The notes below the pieces were generated by a model that was given only the letters and a program-made list of their open reading frames with translations, did not search any database and was not told the DNA's origin. A stretch of DNA of 64,000 bases from NCBI GenBank assembly GCA_014338405.1, contig JTDE01000925.1:2985-66984 (forward strand), given 5' to 3'. Source of the stretch: Paragonimus skrjabini miyazakii (lineage: Eukaryota; Platyhelminthes; Trematoda; Plagiorchiida; Troglotrematidae). This document shows, in pieces, positions 1 to 9,975 of this stretch; the first letter of the stretch is position 1; every line of letters begins with the position of its first letter. Both the position numbers and the translations under genes were made by a program.

Positions 1-2
1 AG

Positions 3-506
3 TTGCCAGAGCCTCTTTTACAAGAGTCATGGACGCAACAACTGTCTGGTTATACACAGGGGATATTGTCCCTGTGACCCTTACGTCCGATAGGTGATCT
101 AGCTGCTTCGGCTGACGCAGTACAAGAACGTTCTCAAGGCACGACGCCGTCACCATTAGTGGGGCGGGTGGTTACCTCCAGAAGTTCCGCGGATAGTTTG
201 TTCACCGCAAAGGACGCCAAAATAGCGGTCCTGCGCCAGGTACTTGGATGTCGGGAACGTAATGCTGTGGAAACAACCACCGAGATAACTCAGCTGAGGC
301 GTGGGCTGGCGGATCTTCGTGCCGGCATTCGGCATATTAGGTCATCAGCGAAAATTTCTCCGACGTGTGCTCGATCACTATCCGAACTAAAGACTAGCGA
401 TTTTTGTTGGAACCATGAGACGTATGGTGATAACGTTAAACAATGCCGACCACCATGTAGCTATCGTGGTAACAAACGTTTAAACCAACAGACCGGCGTG
501 TTTTAG
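3..506 (+). pseudogene. gag: gag C-terminal part (CsRn1-like)
   Basis: The reading LPEPLLQESW begins at base 3 and, after a frame change near base 80-100, continues as an open frame to 506 that ends CWNHETYGDN...CRPPCSY. This C/H-rich tail is the CsRn1-group substitute for a classical zinc knuckle and would bind the element's RNA in the capsid-like particle. The N-terminal two thirds of gag lie before the window. The neighbouring protease follows after about 40 bases in a different frame. The first in-frame ATG at 159 is internal and is not the true start. Confidence 0.7.
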
Positions 507-544
507 CGACAACAGCCACAGGCCAGTCAAACAATAGTCGCTTT

Positions 545-835
545 TTGTTTCTGAATGGTTTGACATTTAAAACACACTTCTTAACTGATACAGGAGCGGA
601 GGTTGGTGTCATTCCGCATTCGGTGTCAGATGCACGATCAGCATCTGACACTACACTCCGAGCAGCAAACCGTACGCCCATTGGAACCTTCGGCCGTCGT
701 TTGTTGAGCTCAAATTTTTGTATTCAACGCGATTTTCTCTGGATTTTCGTGGTGGGTTATATACCTTCCTCCATTGTTGGGATCGATTTCCTCCGGTATT
801 TCGATTTGCCAGCCATGCACGTTGATTGTGCCTGA
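545..835 (+). pseudogene. pol: Retropepsin (aspartic protease) remnant
   Basis: About 96 codons. The active-site motif DTGAEVGVIP lies near residues 17-26, followed by a run ending GIDFLRYF, which matches the G-(I/L)-D-(F/W)-L motif that closes retropepsin domains. The normal role is to cleave the Gag-Pol polyprotein within particles. The frame stops at 835, before the RT region. The catalytic Asp-Thr-Gly triad is retained. Confidence 0.75.
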
Positions 836-1029
836 CTGATACTTCGGTAAGACTCAATGTTCGGGTTAAGCCGTCGCATACGGCTGTGAGCAGTCCATTG
901 CTAACCGATCCCGTAGTTGACGAGCCTCATGGGAAAGTTTCATCCGACTCCCTTCAACCGGTCCGCCCCGCTAACTAATTACCAACCGTGACAACTGACG
1001 CCGCACATCACATTGTCACACGAGGGCCG

Positions 1030-1800
1030 CCAGTTCGAAGTCGTCCACGCCGCTAAACTCCCGATAAGCTGAAAATTGCCCGAGCCGAATTTGAGCATAT
1101 GCGTCAACTTGACGTTATCCGTCCGTCTAATAGTCCATGGGTTTCGCCGTTGCACATGGTGCCCAAAAAGACTGACAACGCCTGGCGCCCATGTGGTGAC
1201 TATCGAGCAATGAACAACACGACCACTACAGATAGGCACTCAATTCCGCATATTTAGGACTCGACAGCAAACCTATCGGGAACGCAGATATTCACAAAAA
1301 TAGACCTAGTGCGTGCGTACAACCAGATTCCTGTAGATCCCGAAGACAGCGGTCGTAACACCGTTCGGACTTCTCGAATTTTTACGTATGTTGTTTGGTC
1401 TGAGCAACGCTGCCCAGACTCTACAACGTTATTTTCACGACGTGTGTCGTGGACTTCACGGTGTTTATCCGTATTCGGAGGACATCTTGGTCGCTAGCTC
1501 CTCACAAGAGGAACATTGCACGCACTTGTGTTCATTATTTGCCCGTTTGTCACATCATGGAGTGGCTATTCACCCAACTGAGTGCTCGTTTGGGATGCCT
1601 GGCGTAACCTTCCCAGGTCACAGTATATCCACGAGCTGGATTGAACCTCTCATCGACAAAGTGCAAGCAATAGTGGACTACCCGCAGCGCACATCATTCA
1701 AGCAACTTCGTCGTTTTGATGGTTTGGTCAATTTTTATCGTTGTTCCATTTCTAATTGTGCACACAATACAACCGCTCACCGACCTGCTCAGAGGTAAGG
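1030..1800 (+). pseudogene. pol: Reverse transcriptase domain remnant, active site altered
   Basis: RT blocks in order: IRPSNSPWVSPLHMVPKK (near 1115-1170), WRPCGDYRAMN (near 1185), FTKIDLVRAYNQIPVDPED (near 1290-1347), then after a frameshift FGLSNAAQTLQRYF (near 1390) and YPYSEDILVAS (near 1467-1496). The polymerase box normally read Y-x-D-D is YSED at 1472-1483, so the first of the two catalytic aspartates has become Glu. Stops at the end of the PHI block and the frameshift between motifs confirm a dead copy. Confidence 0.85.
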
Positions 1801-2333
1801 TTCGCTTATTTTCATACACAGTGGCCGCAAAAATGGTTTCCATTAACTTAAAAATAGCTATCGCCAACACAGCATCTTTATCACATCATCATCATCCGTC
1901 CGCTCCTTTAGCTCTAACTGTGAATGTATCATATACGGCTGTAGGAGCAGCCCTGCAACGGCAACTCGGTGACGACTGGTTTCCATTAGCCTTTATCTCT
2001 AGGCGTCTACAATCAGCTGAGCCGCGATACAGTGCATTCGGAAAGGATCTGTTGGCGGTGTATCTTGGCGTCTGCAATTTTCTACATGTTATTGGAGGCA
2101 GGGACTTCATCGTCTTCACAGACCACAAGCCACTAACGTACGCTCTACGCTCAACAACCGACAGATACTCCTCTAGAGAGGCCCGACACCTAGATTATAT
2201 CGCTCAGTTCACGATCAATATCCGTCACATTTCGGGTGTTGCTAACCCAGTCGCCGATGCTCTCCCGCTCAGCAATGCTATGACGAGCGCGGCAGACAAC
2301 TCAGTCGACCTGATGACCATCGCAGCTGCATAG
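1801..2333 (+). pseudogene. pol: RNase H domain remnant
   Basis: Open frame of about 200 codons covering the RT-RNase H connection and RNase H. FISRRLQSAEPRYSAFGKDL, FTDHKPLTYAL and HISGVANPVADAL are the usual gypsy blocks. The first catalytic Asp, expected in a V-D-A-S-type motif, is replaced in NVSYTAVGAAL, so nuclease activity is not expected. The stop at 2331-2333 precedes the integrase by only a few codons. Confidence 0.8.
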
Positions 2334-2348
2334 GACAACGATCCGGAG

Positions 2349-3462
2349 ATGGAACAGCTTCGTCGGTCCAGTTGCCTTAGGTTAGACAGCGTTCCCATGA
2401 AGTCATCCGAAGAGACGATTATTTGTGACACATCACAAGGCATCCTTTACCCGGTTATTCCACTAGCTTCCCGCCGCCAAATTTCTGACACGTTGTATAA
2501 CATGTCTCACCCAGGCGTACGTTCAACGTTCACAATGATCATCCAGCGCTTTGTCTGGCACAATGTCAATCGCAACATCCACATATGGGCCAAAGTGTGC
2601 ATACGATGCCAACGGTTTAAAATTCATCGTCACACGCATATCCCAATGGGGTGTTTCGCAGCCCCCGATGAACGTTTCCATCACGTACATGTTAACCTAG
2701 TCGGACTTCTGCCACCTTCAAGTGGGTGGACGTATATCTGAACATGTGTAGACAGATTTACACGCTAGCCGGAAGCGATGCCGATTCCAAATTGTTCGTC
2801 GGAAACCCTCGCACGAACATTATTGGAACGTTGGGTTGCCCAGTTTGGTTGTCTCGCTGTAGTGAACACCGATGACGGGTCACACTTTGGCTTGGCCTCC
2901 ACGTCACTTCTCCACACACTAGGCTGTAGTCGAATTTGCATAATAAATTACCACCTATTGGCCGACCGGGTATTCGAACGTTTTCATCGGCAATTGAAAA
3001 TTTGCTATCTGCTAGCAACAACTCTTCGTGGCACGAGGTTCTGTCATTAGTCTTGTTAGGTATCCGTAACACGCTAAAGGTCAACCTGCATACCACGTCC
3101 GCCCAGTTAGTCTAGGGGTGATCTTTACGTCTGCTGAGCGGTTGGCTCTACACATGAAACGACTCCAAGCGACCCCACCAAGGGAACAGACGACGTCCAC
3201 ATACGTATATCCTCGTCTGTCAACTTGTTCTCACGTTTTGGAGCATGCTGTTACTCTTCGACGTCCTTTCCACCCGCCCTATACAGGTACATTCCGCGTA
3301 CTCACGCACTATGATAAGATTTTCGTGTTCGAACGCAAGGGCAAACGCGAACTATCTCCATTGATAGACTGGAGCCAGCGTTTACAGAAGTACCTAATGC
3401 GGGAATTGATTCGCGACCAGCAACATCATCAACAGCCAATACACTGCCTAACGTTTGTATAG
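2349..3462 (+). pseudogene. pol: Integrase remnant in three frames
   Basis: 2349-2741 holds the N-terminal zinc-binding region (MSHPGVRSTFTMI ... CIRCQRFKIHRH) and the start of the catalytic core (FHHVHVNLVGLLPPSSGWTY), in which the first catalytic Asp is already lost. 2778-3050 has the second part (VNTDDGSHFGLAST ... HRQLKICYLL). 3118-3462 encodes the C-terminal part (PFHPPYTGTFRVLTHYDKIF), comparable with the chromatin-binding tail of this group. The three parts lie in different frames. Confidence 0.75.
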
Positions 3463-3527
3463 ATCCTGTTTCGGTTGTCACTCCGCCTGCCTCGATGAAA
3501 CCAAGTCTCTAAAACAGGCGAGGTTGA

Positions 3528-3605
3528 AAGCTGAGGGGGTCACAGCGATTTGCAGACTATGTGGACGTATGCCGTACTTAGATTTTTGTTGTTTTTACAT
3601 TTTCT
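3528..3605 (+). repeat. Polypurine tract and start of a degraded 3' LTR
   Basis: Downstream of pol a purine run (GCTGAGGGGG) is followed from about 3541 by sequence that aligns by eye with the first 65 bases of the LTRs at 4122 and 9168 (shared blocks ACTATGT and TTTTTGTT). The usual start TGTAGCG is degraded to CACAGCG. The similarity fades after about 3605. Confidence 0.4.
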
Positions 3606-4121
3606 TACCGAGTTAATTTCAGACGGCTTCACTTACAGCGAACTCTGCTAACAAGATTATTTTTTTAAAAGATGAAAAAGCCTCATTCCCTTGGACGCAA
3701 TGGACACAGAAACCCGGCGAAGTTATCGTTTTCTATTAATAAGTGCCGCATACTCTAGATACTGTGAGTTAACCCTTCATCATCTGCACGGGATGCTGAG
3801 GCTGCGCACCGCGACAGGACGCCGGAAAAATCGAAATTCTGCGAATACTGCCTAGGATGGACGTGAACAAGGCTACAATCTTACTAATTCGACTACAACT
3901 GGCCTGTTCCCAATTTCCCTGCTCACCTGTGATTATTAACCGTCCAAACAGCGCTCCCTCAAACCGCTTCCAATTATTCTCGTTCTTACCACCAACCTGA
4001 GTCACAAGCTGTATCGTAAAAGTAAAATAGATCAATCATGCTCGTTTCAATGGTTCCAGCTAACTGAAACACTGCCACATTGCCAAAGTCAACACTCTGG
4101 TTGCCTTCTAGGAGGATACTT
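3606..4121. other. No gene recognised
   Basis: Short frames on the - strand (3769-4035, 3986-4210) show no family signature and run into the LTR that starts at 4122. The stretch probably consists of decayed LTR or intergenic DNA between two element remnants. Confidence 0.4.
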
Positions 4122-4367
4122 TGTAGCGACCCCATTTGATTATTGCTAACTATGTTAGAACTACGATTGTCATTTGCAGCTTTTTGTTTCCAATTTTTGT
4201 ACATGCTCAAACATTTGTTTGAATGAGAAGGTATACCGACAAGTACTCCGGCGCTCGAACGTACGACCCTGCTACATGCTCGTTCGTCGTTCCGCTCTGT
4301 TACCGTTTCGTGTTGCTATTCGTTCGCCCTCGCGTTGACCCCACAGATCGACAATGTACCCCTTCCC

Positions 4368-5746
4368 AGCCAGCACGACTGTCCACTGAGTGTCCCTTGG
4401 CCGCACCTTGAGTGTCCCGTGAGTGTCCCATGAGAGTCTTAACTGTGCGTTTTTGGGTCACTCATAGGACACAGCGGAAAAACCAGCCCGAGCTTCCACA
4501 TACTATTGTAAATAATTCTCCCTCTCTCTACTACCTAGTCACGCTTTATCTAACGTTCGCCGCACATGAAAACTAACAAATATACCCCCGAGCCTAGTTA
4601 TCACGACCGTCCCACGAGAATACCCGAGTGACCTCCGAGTATCCCCGGCGGCAATACTATGGCAATTAGTGGCCATACAATACTGTATCTCATTCATCGT
4701 ATTTCATTCCACCGCTGGATTAAAATGAATATATAAAAAAGAATGTCGTATTAAACTAAATGTAGTAGAGTATAAGATCTACAATGTAACATCAGAAATC
4801 ATCATTCTCAAGGTTACTGGCATTTGAACCAGTGGCTTTTCTGTGTCGTCTCTCGTGTCTTTCACGTGCTTTTGGTATCCATCGTTGTACGTTTTCTTCG
4901 ACAACCTTTTGTGTTGAACGGCGACGTTTGCACGCTTTGTTTGATCACTGAATACGCAGTCTATGAGATACAAGATAAAGTTCCAATGATGAGTTTGAAA
5001 TGATATGTACCCGTAAATAATCGAGACATAGCAAACGTGAAACGAAACAATCATACAGTATTCTCTTTAGGCATTCCAGTAATGCCACAATCATTTGTTA
5101 GTTCATACCGAGTAACCCAAGTATGCCATCCTGAACTTATGCAAAATTCAAACATGAGCCATAATAATACAAGTTTTATGGGTGTGTTTGAAATCCCATA
5201 TCTGTAAATAATCAAGATAGTGCAGAAGTGAGATATAACAATCATAAGGCATTCTTTCTAAGCAAGCTCCACTACCGCTTCTGTCATCATAAACGGTGTT
5301 AGACGATACACGTTTCCACAAGAGCGGATACTACAACGTTGCCATCTGGACCTGATGAACAACATATAGATTGCTAGTATTTCATCGCTAAATATACCCA
5401 ACTTGTCATAAATCCGTGTAGAGCCTCCTTTGGCGTTACTTCTGCATTGTTGCAACTCACCAGGCAATAAAACGCCAGTCAACGGACGACTGAGCTTCTT
5501 CGTCCACTCAAAAATTCAAATTGCCGCGGGACATCCTATAATGCCGATATAAACAAAACAAAAAATGTTACAAAGTTTATAGACTTTATAGCTACGGCGG
5601 CGGTAACGAACACTATATGGATATTAATTACTGGATAACTTCTTCGTTTGCCGCGTATGAGATGAATTAATTAACTCCCAAATGGGACTGTCATAGGACA
5701 CTCAGGGGGCGGTCGACCGCCCTATGACCGTCCAATGTGCTGGCTT
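4368..5746. mobile_element. 1.38 kb insert with 9-bp inverted ends, superfamily unknown
   Basis: Bounded by AGCCAGCAC at 4368-4376 and its exact reverse complement GTGCTGGCT at 5738-5746. Copies of GAGTGTCC cluster inside the left end (4385-4430), and an inverted counterpart (GACTGTCATAGGACACTCA) lies at 5687-5705, next to a 16-bp perfect palindrome GGGCGGTCGACCGCCC at about 5707-5722. The insertion is shown by the split LTR around it. No transposase is visible; short - strand frames (4779-5054, 5051-5245, 5258-5482) are unassigned. A short CTT may be a target duplication, but this is uncertain. It is likely a non-autonomous DNA transposon. Confidence 0.5.
4945..5270. repeat. Two diverged direct repeats inside the insert
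   Basis: About 4945-5075 and 5138-5268 share ordered blocks including GTTTGAAAT, GTAAATAATC and ACAATCATA, with a repeat period near 192 bases. The - strand frames across them both begin MIV and share an IIY block, so the similarity is also visible after translation. Probably an old tandem duplication. Confidence 0.5.
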
Positions 5747-6123
5747 GGTTGTTTACTGGTTACGTTATTCTCACCCGGTCGTCTTCGGTTCACCTGATCC
5801 TACACATGCAATACCGGTGGACTTTAATGAGACAGTAATCGAGTCTGCGGCTTCCTCCTGAACTCGTCTGAACAAGAAGGCTACGATAACATGCGGGTTG
5901 TGTACAATCTGAATTAACTTTGGAAGAATGTTTCAAACGTCTGTTTTATTGTATACGATCAGTATGTCCTTTGCCAAGAGGCGGCCAAGAATATCTGTCA
6001 GGTCAGCAACCAATGATTACCTTTTGCATGATCATCACCATTCAGTGAACCAGCAGTTTATCCAGATACTCGAGCTAAGCCGCACGGAAGGTGGTCAATA
6101 AGTAATCACAATAACATGAGGTT

Positions 6124-6340
6124 TGACAGCCTTGTAAACATGTGTTGATTTCAATTCGGAACTGAAAATTGTGTTACTGCTATCTGACTATTTGAGTGAT
6201 TGCTTTGTATACAATACGGATTGCGTTGCGATTCAATTGGCCTACTCGCTGTTTTATTGTTCGACGCATAAACTAGCTACCGTTTTGAGTTATATACACT
6301 TGTGAGTACCATTGCGTATTTCAAACTGCTGCATCTAGCC
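6124..6340 (+). repeat. Family A 5' LTR (approximate ends)
   Basis: Blocks such as TACTCGCTGTTTTATTG, GAGTTATATACAC and CCATTGCGTATTTC recur in order at 10300-10420 and, inverted, at 21330-21450. It lies immediately before gag. The ends are placed by comparison and may be off by tens of bases. Confidence 0.5.
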
Positions 6341-6363
6341 TCGCAATCAGTAGGCCTATTACG

Positions 6364-6879
6364 ATGAAGTTTTGTAATTTAGCAAGTCTGAAAGATGTCA
6401 AAGATTACGTAACCCGCTTTGAAATTTGGTGCATTACGCGGAAAGATATGAAACAAAGGAAGATAACACCGCATTTTCTCACGGTTGTTGGCAATGACAC
6501 ATATGCTTTGATTGAAAATCTGATGTTTCAGGATTTGCCTCACTCAATTCCATTTGCCGTATTGAGGCATCTGCTACGTAAACATGTTCAGCCTGTCAAC
6601 CTCAGCGCTGCGGAAGGAGCGAACATCCACGCTTTAATGAGAAAAGAAAATCAGCATATTCGTGAATTTATACTTCAACGTCAAAGACAAGCTGGAATAC
6701 GTAAGTTCGCTGACAAACTGCAAATTTAGCTGAAGCGTCGACTAAATATTGAAATCATTAACGGTGGTGTTCAGCAAAGGTCAATACCACTGAACGATAG
6801 ATTCTTCCAGTTTCTTAGAGTTCTCCGTTACCAATTACACGAGGTTAAGAAGCACTGAATGAAGAACCCGTTGTATTAT
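6364..6879 (+). pseudogene. gag: Retrotransposon gag (family A)
   Basis: Open from the ATG at 6364 to a stop at 6727. Residues about 10-120 show a gypsy gag core: VKDYVTRFEIWCI, FLTVVGNDTYALIENLM, LRHLLRKHVQP, HALMRKENQHIREFILQ. After the stop the homologous reading continues (LKRRLNIEIINGG) to about 6875, as judged by the matching copy at 20880-21300 on the other strand. The normal product forms the virus-like particle of the retrotransposon. The domain is then interrupted by an LTR inserted at 6880. Confidence 0.75.
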
Positions 6880-7296
6880 TGTTAGAAGGAGCCTCTCCTA
6901 ACGAGACAGCCAGGACACATCACGCCACATCGATCGGCCGGCCTAGCTTGGATGGTACGGTCGTGGATGGTGATATGGTTCCACTCAGCCAATCAGATTG
7001 CTGGTGTGTGGTCGAACATCTGTGTGTTTTCTTGACCGTGTTTTTTCTCGCGTTGCTTTTTGATGCCATCCTTTAACGTGATTTGCTCTGACACCCCCAC
7101 TGTCATACATGACTGCTTCGTTTGATTCTTTCTGTGTCTGTCGGCCATCTATAGTAATCGTTTTGTTCTATAAACTTGAAGATTCTGTGAACTAGTTTTG
7201 TCTCGCTCTTCTAATAAACGGTGTTGCCACGCCTCTCCCCATTTATCGGTTCTGGGTCGAGCGTTTGTGCACGTAACCAAGGTGATGACCCAATAG
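6880..7296 (+). repeat. Solo LTR of another element, 417 bp, inserted in gag
   Basis: The family A copy on the other strand is continuous here, which shows that this block is an insertion. It starts TGTTAGAAGGAGCC, carries a polyadenylation signal AATAAA at 7213-7218, and is bordered by TTAT at 6876-6879 and TTAT at 7297-7300, a likely 4-bp target duplication. The 3' end reads TAG rather than CA, so the end may be mutated or misplaced by a few bases. No internal region remains. Confidence 0.55.
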
Positions 7297-7668
7297 TTAT
7301 ATAATGCCAACATTGCTTGGAAGCAGGTACACCAACAAAAGCTCCAGTTCAAAAGGCTGACTTGCTACAGAAAGATGACACTTGAACAATTTCATTCTAA
7401 TGCGAACTCTGCCAAATGTGCAAACAACTGCAAGTCCTGTAGTCGTAACCACTCCTGACTTACGTTTCTGTTCCACCGTTTTAAATGCCATAAATATGGT
7501 AAGGTGGGCCATATTAAAGCTGTCCGCCATCATCGAAACGTGTTTTATTCATACTACTTTAAAAGATTAAAGCCCTTCATTCGACTTTCAATCCATTGCT
7601 CTTACTGTGATTTCTACGAAGTCACATTCATTCACAGATTGTGATAGTTCCAAACTTTCCTTCATTAT
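7297..7668 (+). pseudogene. gag: Nucleocapsid zinc knuckle and protease start (family A)
   Basis: In one frame the run FKCHKYGKVGHIKAVRHH (near 7470-7530) is a CCHC knuckle (C-x2-C-x4-H-x4-C) in which the second and last Cys have become Tyr and Arg. It is preceded by a Cys-rich lead (AKCANNCKSCSRN). The matching stretch on the - strand at 20590-20870 confirms the family. From about 7570 the sequence aligns with the protease lead-in of copy 2 until an LTR interrupts at 7669. Confidence 0.65.
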
Positions 7669-8470
7669 TGCAGAGACTCCATTTGTTTAGTGGCGGACAT
7701 GTTAAAGTTCCGAACGCCATTCATACTCTTTTTGTTGAGAACGTTCGTTGGTGCTTGAACGTTTGTTTGAACTAGTAGAAATACCGGCAGATACCCCGTG
7801 CACTCAGACGTAGGACTAACGTCACGCACTTGCCTATAGCGTGATACTAGTTCCGAGGTTCGTTTACCCAAAATTTCCCCAGCCTTATAATAATGCGGAT
7901 CGGAAGTCACAGTGAGAAGACGGTGGGCACAAGCGGACTTCAACGCAACGACTAAAAGCGCTGAACGTGAAAGAACCTTCAGCACAACCACACGGCAGCC
8001 GCCAGAGAGGACAAATTTCAACGGAAATTCCAGTTGACCTCCAGGATTCAAACAAGTGTCACTCTGGTTGGGCGGCGTTCCCAACGGTAGTAGCTAAAAC
8101 TATGTTATCCTAGTGGATGCATCCTACAGTAGTTGAGATGGCGCGGATTCGTTATATAGCTAAGAGTAAACCTGCGATACCTACACCAGCACACTAACTT
8201 TGATGCTAGTGGTTTGTAGTAAATTTACATTCACAAGGTAATGTGAACCAAGGCGGGGATACTGGTAAGGCAACTCTCACTTCGCGGGGAATTTAGGATT
8301 TTGGGGACGTCGAAGATGATCTCACTTCACCTATCATTCCGCTATATTACCGTTTCGTCTCATTACTCGCTCATTCGCACGTCGACTTCGTGTGTTCACA
8401 ATATGCTTTTTGTTCATTCATTACGTACGTTATTCTCAATCGGTAATCTCCGGTTTACGTGATACTAACT
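7669..8470 (+). repeat. CsRn1-like LTR, split by an insert
   Basis: 7669-7817 follows the LTR at 9168 (start TGCAGAGACTCC, block GTTTGTTTGAAC near 7765). The match resumes at about 8305 (CATTCCGCTATATTACCGTTTCG, GTTATTCTCAATCGG) and ends near 8470. It sits inside the family A protease region. A right-hand partner of the insertion was not identified with confidence; family A sequence is recognisable again from about 9004. Confidence 0.55.
7818..8304 (-). mobile_element. About 490 bp insert in the LTR, SINE-like
   Basis: The flanking LTR halves show that this block is foreign. Read on the - strand it contains GTTTGAATCCTGG (near 8040-8055), close to a pol III B box (GGTTCGANNCC). A coding-like but unassigned frame covers the rest. 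GACGT occurs at both edges (near 7808-7814 and 8297-8303) and could be the target duplication. No A box was confirmed, so the SINE reading is tentative. Confidence 0.35.
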
Positions 8471-9003
8471 TACTGACACTGACAATATTGTAGTGATCAG
8501 CAATCGTGTGGTTTCTCTGAGAATCCCGGCGACCACCATGTTTTCTTGTTTGCCTGTTTTGTACCTATGATCCTGTTTAAATTTGCTATAAGAGACCTGA
8601 TACGAACTCAGTGCCACTTTTTTCAGTCTTGCTACCAATTGTGTGCAACGAATGTTTACCTTTTCCTTAACGACACATCCGTTATTCTGTTCTTTGAAGT
8701 CGTTTCCGTTCCATCCTTTTGAATATGGCTAAGCGGATTGGAAGGTTCTACGCACTTTTCGATTGGGGCACATTTGGGCTGAAACCAACCTCGCGTTCCT
8801 TTCTCTTCATGGTTGCTGCCGTTGATCTTAAAATAAGCTAGACCCAACTTCCAAACAGTGTTGGAAATATACGGTTTGTTTCAAAGCCTTATGGCATTAT
8901 TTTACTTCAGCGCCTGTTGGGACTACATTTCAGTCGCTTTTCAAGAAAGCGTCTTAAAATATTGGTGGATGAGGGTTAAGCACATACCCACTTGTCCACT
9001 ACA
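8471..9003. other. No gene recognised; remainder of the insertion in family A
   Basis: The sequence between the CsRn1-like LTR and the resumption of family A protease shows no clear coding match on either strand. It is probably the decayed internal region of the element that owned the LTR at 7669. Confidence 0.35.
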
Positions 9004-9167
9004 ATGTTGGGTCTTTTATTTCAGTTGATTGCATGAAGCGGCTGAGGCATTCTGTTGTGTTAACGTCTGCTGACATTTTTATAAAAGGCACTACTGGACA
9101 TGCTTTACTTATTCTTGGCAAATGCGAACTTTCAATCACAAACATAAAGTGCATTACTTATACATAT
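9004..9167 (+). pseudogene. pol: Protease middle part (family A copy 1)
   Basis: The bases TCTTTTATTTCAGTTGATTG onward align nearly without gaps with the - strand copy at about 20290-20460. In translation (SVDCMKRLRHS, ADIFIKGTTGHALLILGKCE) this is the segment after the catalytic Asp of a retropepsin. It is cut at 9167 by the insertion at 9168-9975 and continues at 9976. Confidence 0.65.
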
Positions 9168-9465
9168 TGTAGCGACCCTATCCGTTATTGTCAATTATGT
9201 TAGAAGTACGAGTGCCGTTTGTACTCTTCTTGTTTCCCACTTTTGTATGTACTTAGACATTTGTTTGAACGAGTAGAGAGACCGACAAGTCCCCCGCACA
9301 CTCGAAAGTACGAACCTGCTGCGTGCACACTTGTCGTTCCGCTCCGTTATCGCTTCCTATTTGTATCCGTTTATCCTCGCGTTGATCTCGCAGGTCAACA
9401 ATATACTCCTTGTCTACTCGCTGTATTATTCTCAACCGGTTGTCTTCAGTTCGCTCGATCCTACA
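9168..9465 (+). repeat. CsRn1-like LTR, 298 bp
   Basis: It starts TGTAGCGACCC and ends CGATCCTACA, with a primer site three bases downstream. It is the best preserved LTR of this family in the window and was the reference for recognising the copies at 3541, 4122 and 7669. Confidence 0.75.
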
Positions 9466-9468
9466 AAT

Positions 9469-9486
9469 TGGTGAGCCCGACGTAAG
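9469..9486 (+). promoter_or_regulatory. Primer binding site, tRNA-Trp type
   Basis: TGGTGAGCCCGACGTAAG, three bases after the LTR end. It matches the tRNA-Trp primer site consensus (TGGTGACCCCGACGT...) except for one internal base and the distal end. CsRn1-type elements are known to use tRNA-Trp. Confidence 0.7.
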
Positions 9487-9608
9487 TCGTATATTATCGT
9501 GTACATTCGAATTCGGTATTTTCCCCGCTCATATTACGTTTCGAGTGCGTATAGTTTACACGTATATATTTATTTAAATTTTATATCGTTTTCATCTACT
9601 CAATCGCC

Positions 9609-9905
9609 ATGGACATTAAGTCTGAATGTTCGTCTTCCGTATCGCTGACCACCTTAGCTGTTCCTGCTTTCGGAGTTCTTGATTCAGAGCTGTGGTTCGC
9701 CGTGTTGGAAATAGAGTTTAACAGCGATGTGGACAAGTTCTCGCAACTTATACCACGCCTCCCGCAAGACATGTTAAACCTAGTAAGCGATATGTTACTA
9801 GGCGCAGCTACTGATCGCTATGAGTCGGTTAAGCGAACAATTCTTTAAGAAACACAGCCGTCCGACAAAATGCGTCCGGAGCAACTGTTCCAACGGTTAC
9901 AGTTA
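9609..9905 (+). pseudogene. gag: gag N-terminal fragment (CsRn1-like)
   Basis: The ATG at 9609 opens 79 codons. Residues about 28-75 (ELWFAVLEIEFNSD, FSQLIPRLPQDMLNLVSDML, RYESVKRTIL) match the gag core of CsRn1-type elements. After the stop at 9846 the homologous reading goes on (EQLFQRLQLGNKK) until it enters the inverted LTR end at about 9906. The join coincides with GGAAACAAGAAG, which reads as gag and also as reverse-complemented U3. All later gag and all pol are missing. Confidence 0.7.
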
Positions 9906-9975
9906 GGAAACAAGAAGAGTACAAACGGCACTCGTACTTCTGACATAATTGGTAATAACGGATAGGGTCGCTACA

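Larger units (their letters stand above)
1..3540 (+). mobile_element. Decayed CsRn1-like Ty3/gypsy retrotransposon, 5' end outside window
   Basis: Remnants of gag C-terminus, protease, RT, RNase H and integrase occur in the standard Ty3/gypsy order on the + strand, separated by stops and frame changes. The gag zinc-binding C-terminus (CWNH...CRPPCSY), the protease core (DTGAEVGVIP) and the RT block FTKIDLVRAYNQIP are typical of the CsRn1 group described from Clonorchis and other flatworms; that placement is family knowledge, not a computed tree. A G-rich tract near 3528-3540 precedes an LTR-like start. The element cannot be active: several catalytic residues are changed and no domain is joined to the next in one frame. 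Confidence 0.85.
4122..5804 (+). repeat. CsRn1-like LTR (about 300 bp) split by a 1.38 kb insert
   Basis: 4122-4367 starts TGTAGCGACCCC and follows the LTR at 9168 block by block (ACATTTGTTTGAA, GACAAGTACTCC, CGTTCCGCTCTGTTACCG). The match breaks at 4368 and resumes at about 5747, where TTATTCTCACCCGGTCGTC and GATCCTACA end the LTR at 5804. The 5'-TG and CA-3' ends are both present. A PBS is not clear after 5804, so this may be a solo or flanking LTR. Confidence 0.65.
9168..9975 (+). mobile_element. CsRn1-like insertion with U3 ends on both sides and a 4-bp target duplication
   Basis: A complete LTR (9168-9465) is followed by a primer site and a gag start, but instead of pol and a 3' LTR the element ends with an inverted copy of the first 70 bases of its own LTR (9906-9975; three differences by eye). 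ATAT lies directly outside both ends (9164-9167 and 9976-9979). Family A reads straight across when the block is removed (ATTACTTATACAT before, CCATTTTCTGTCG after), as in copy 2. So both ends are real integration ends, and both are U3 termini. Confidence 0.75.
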
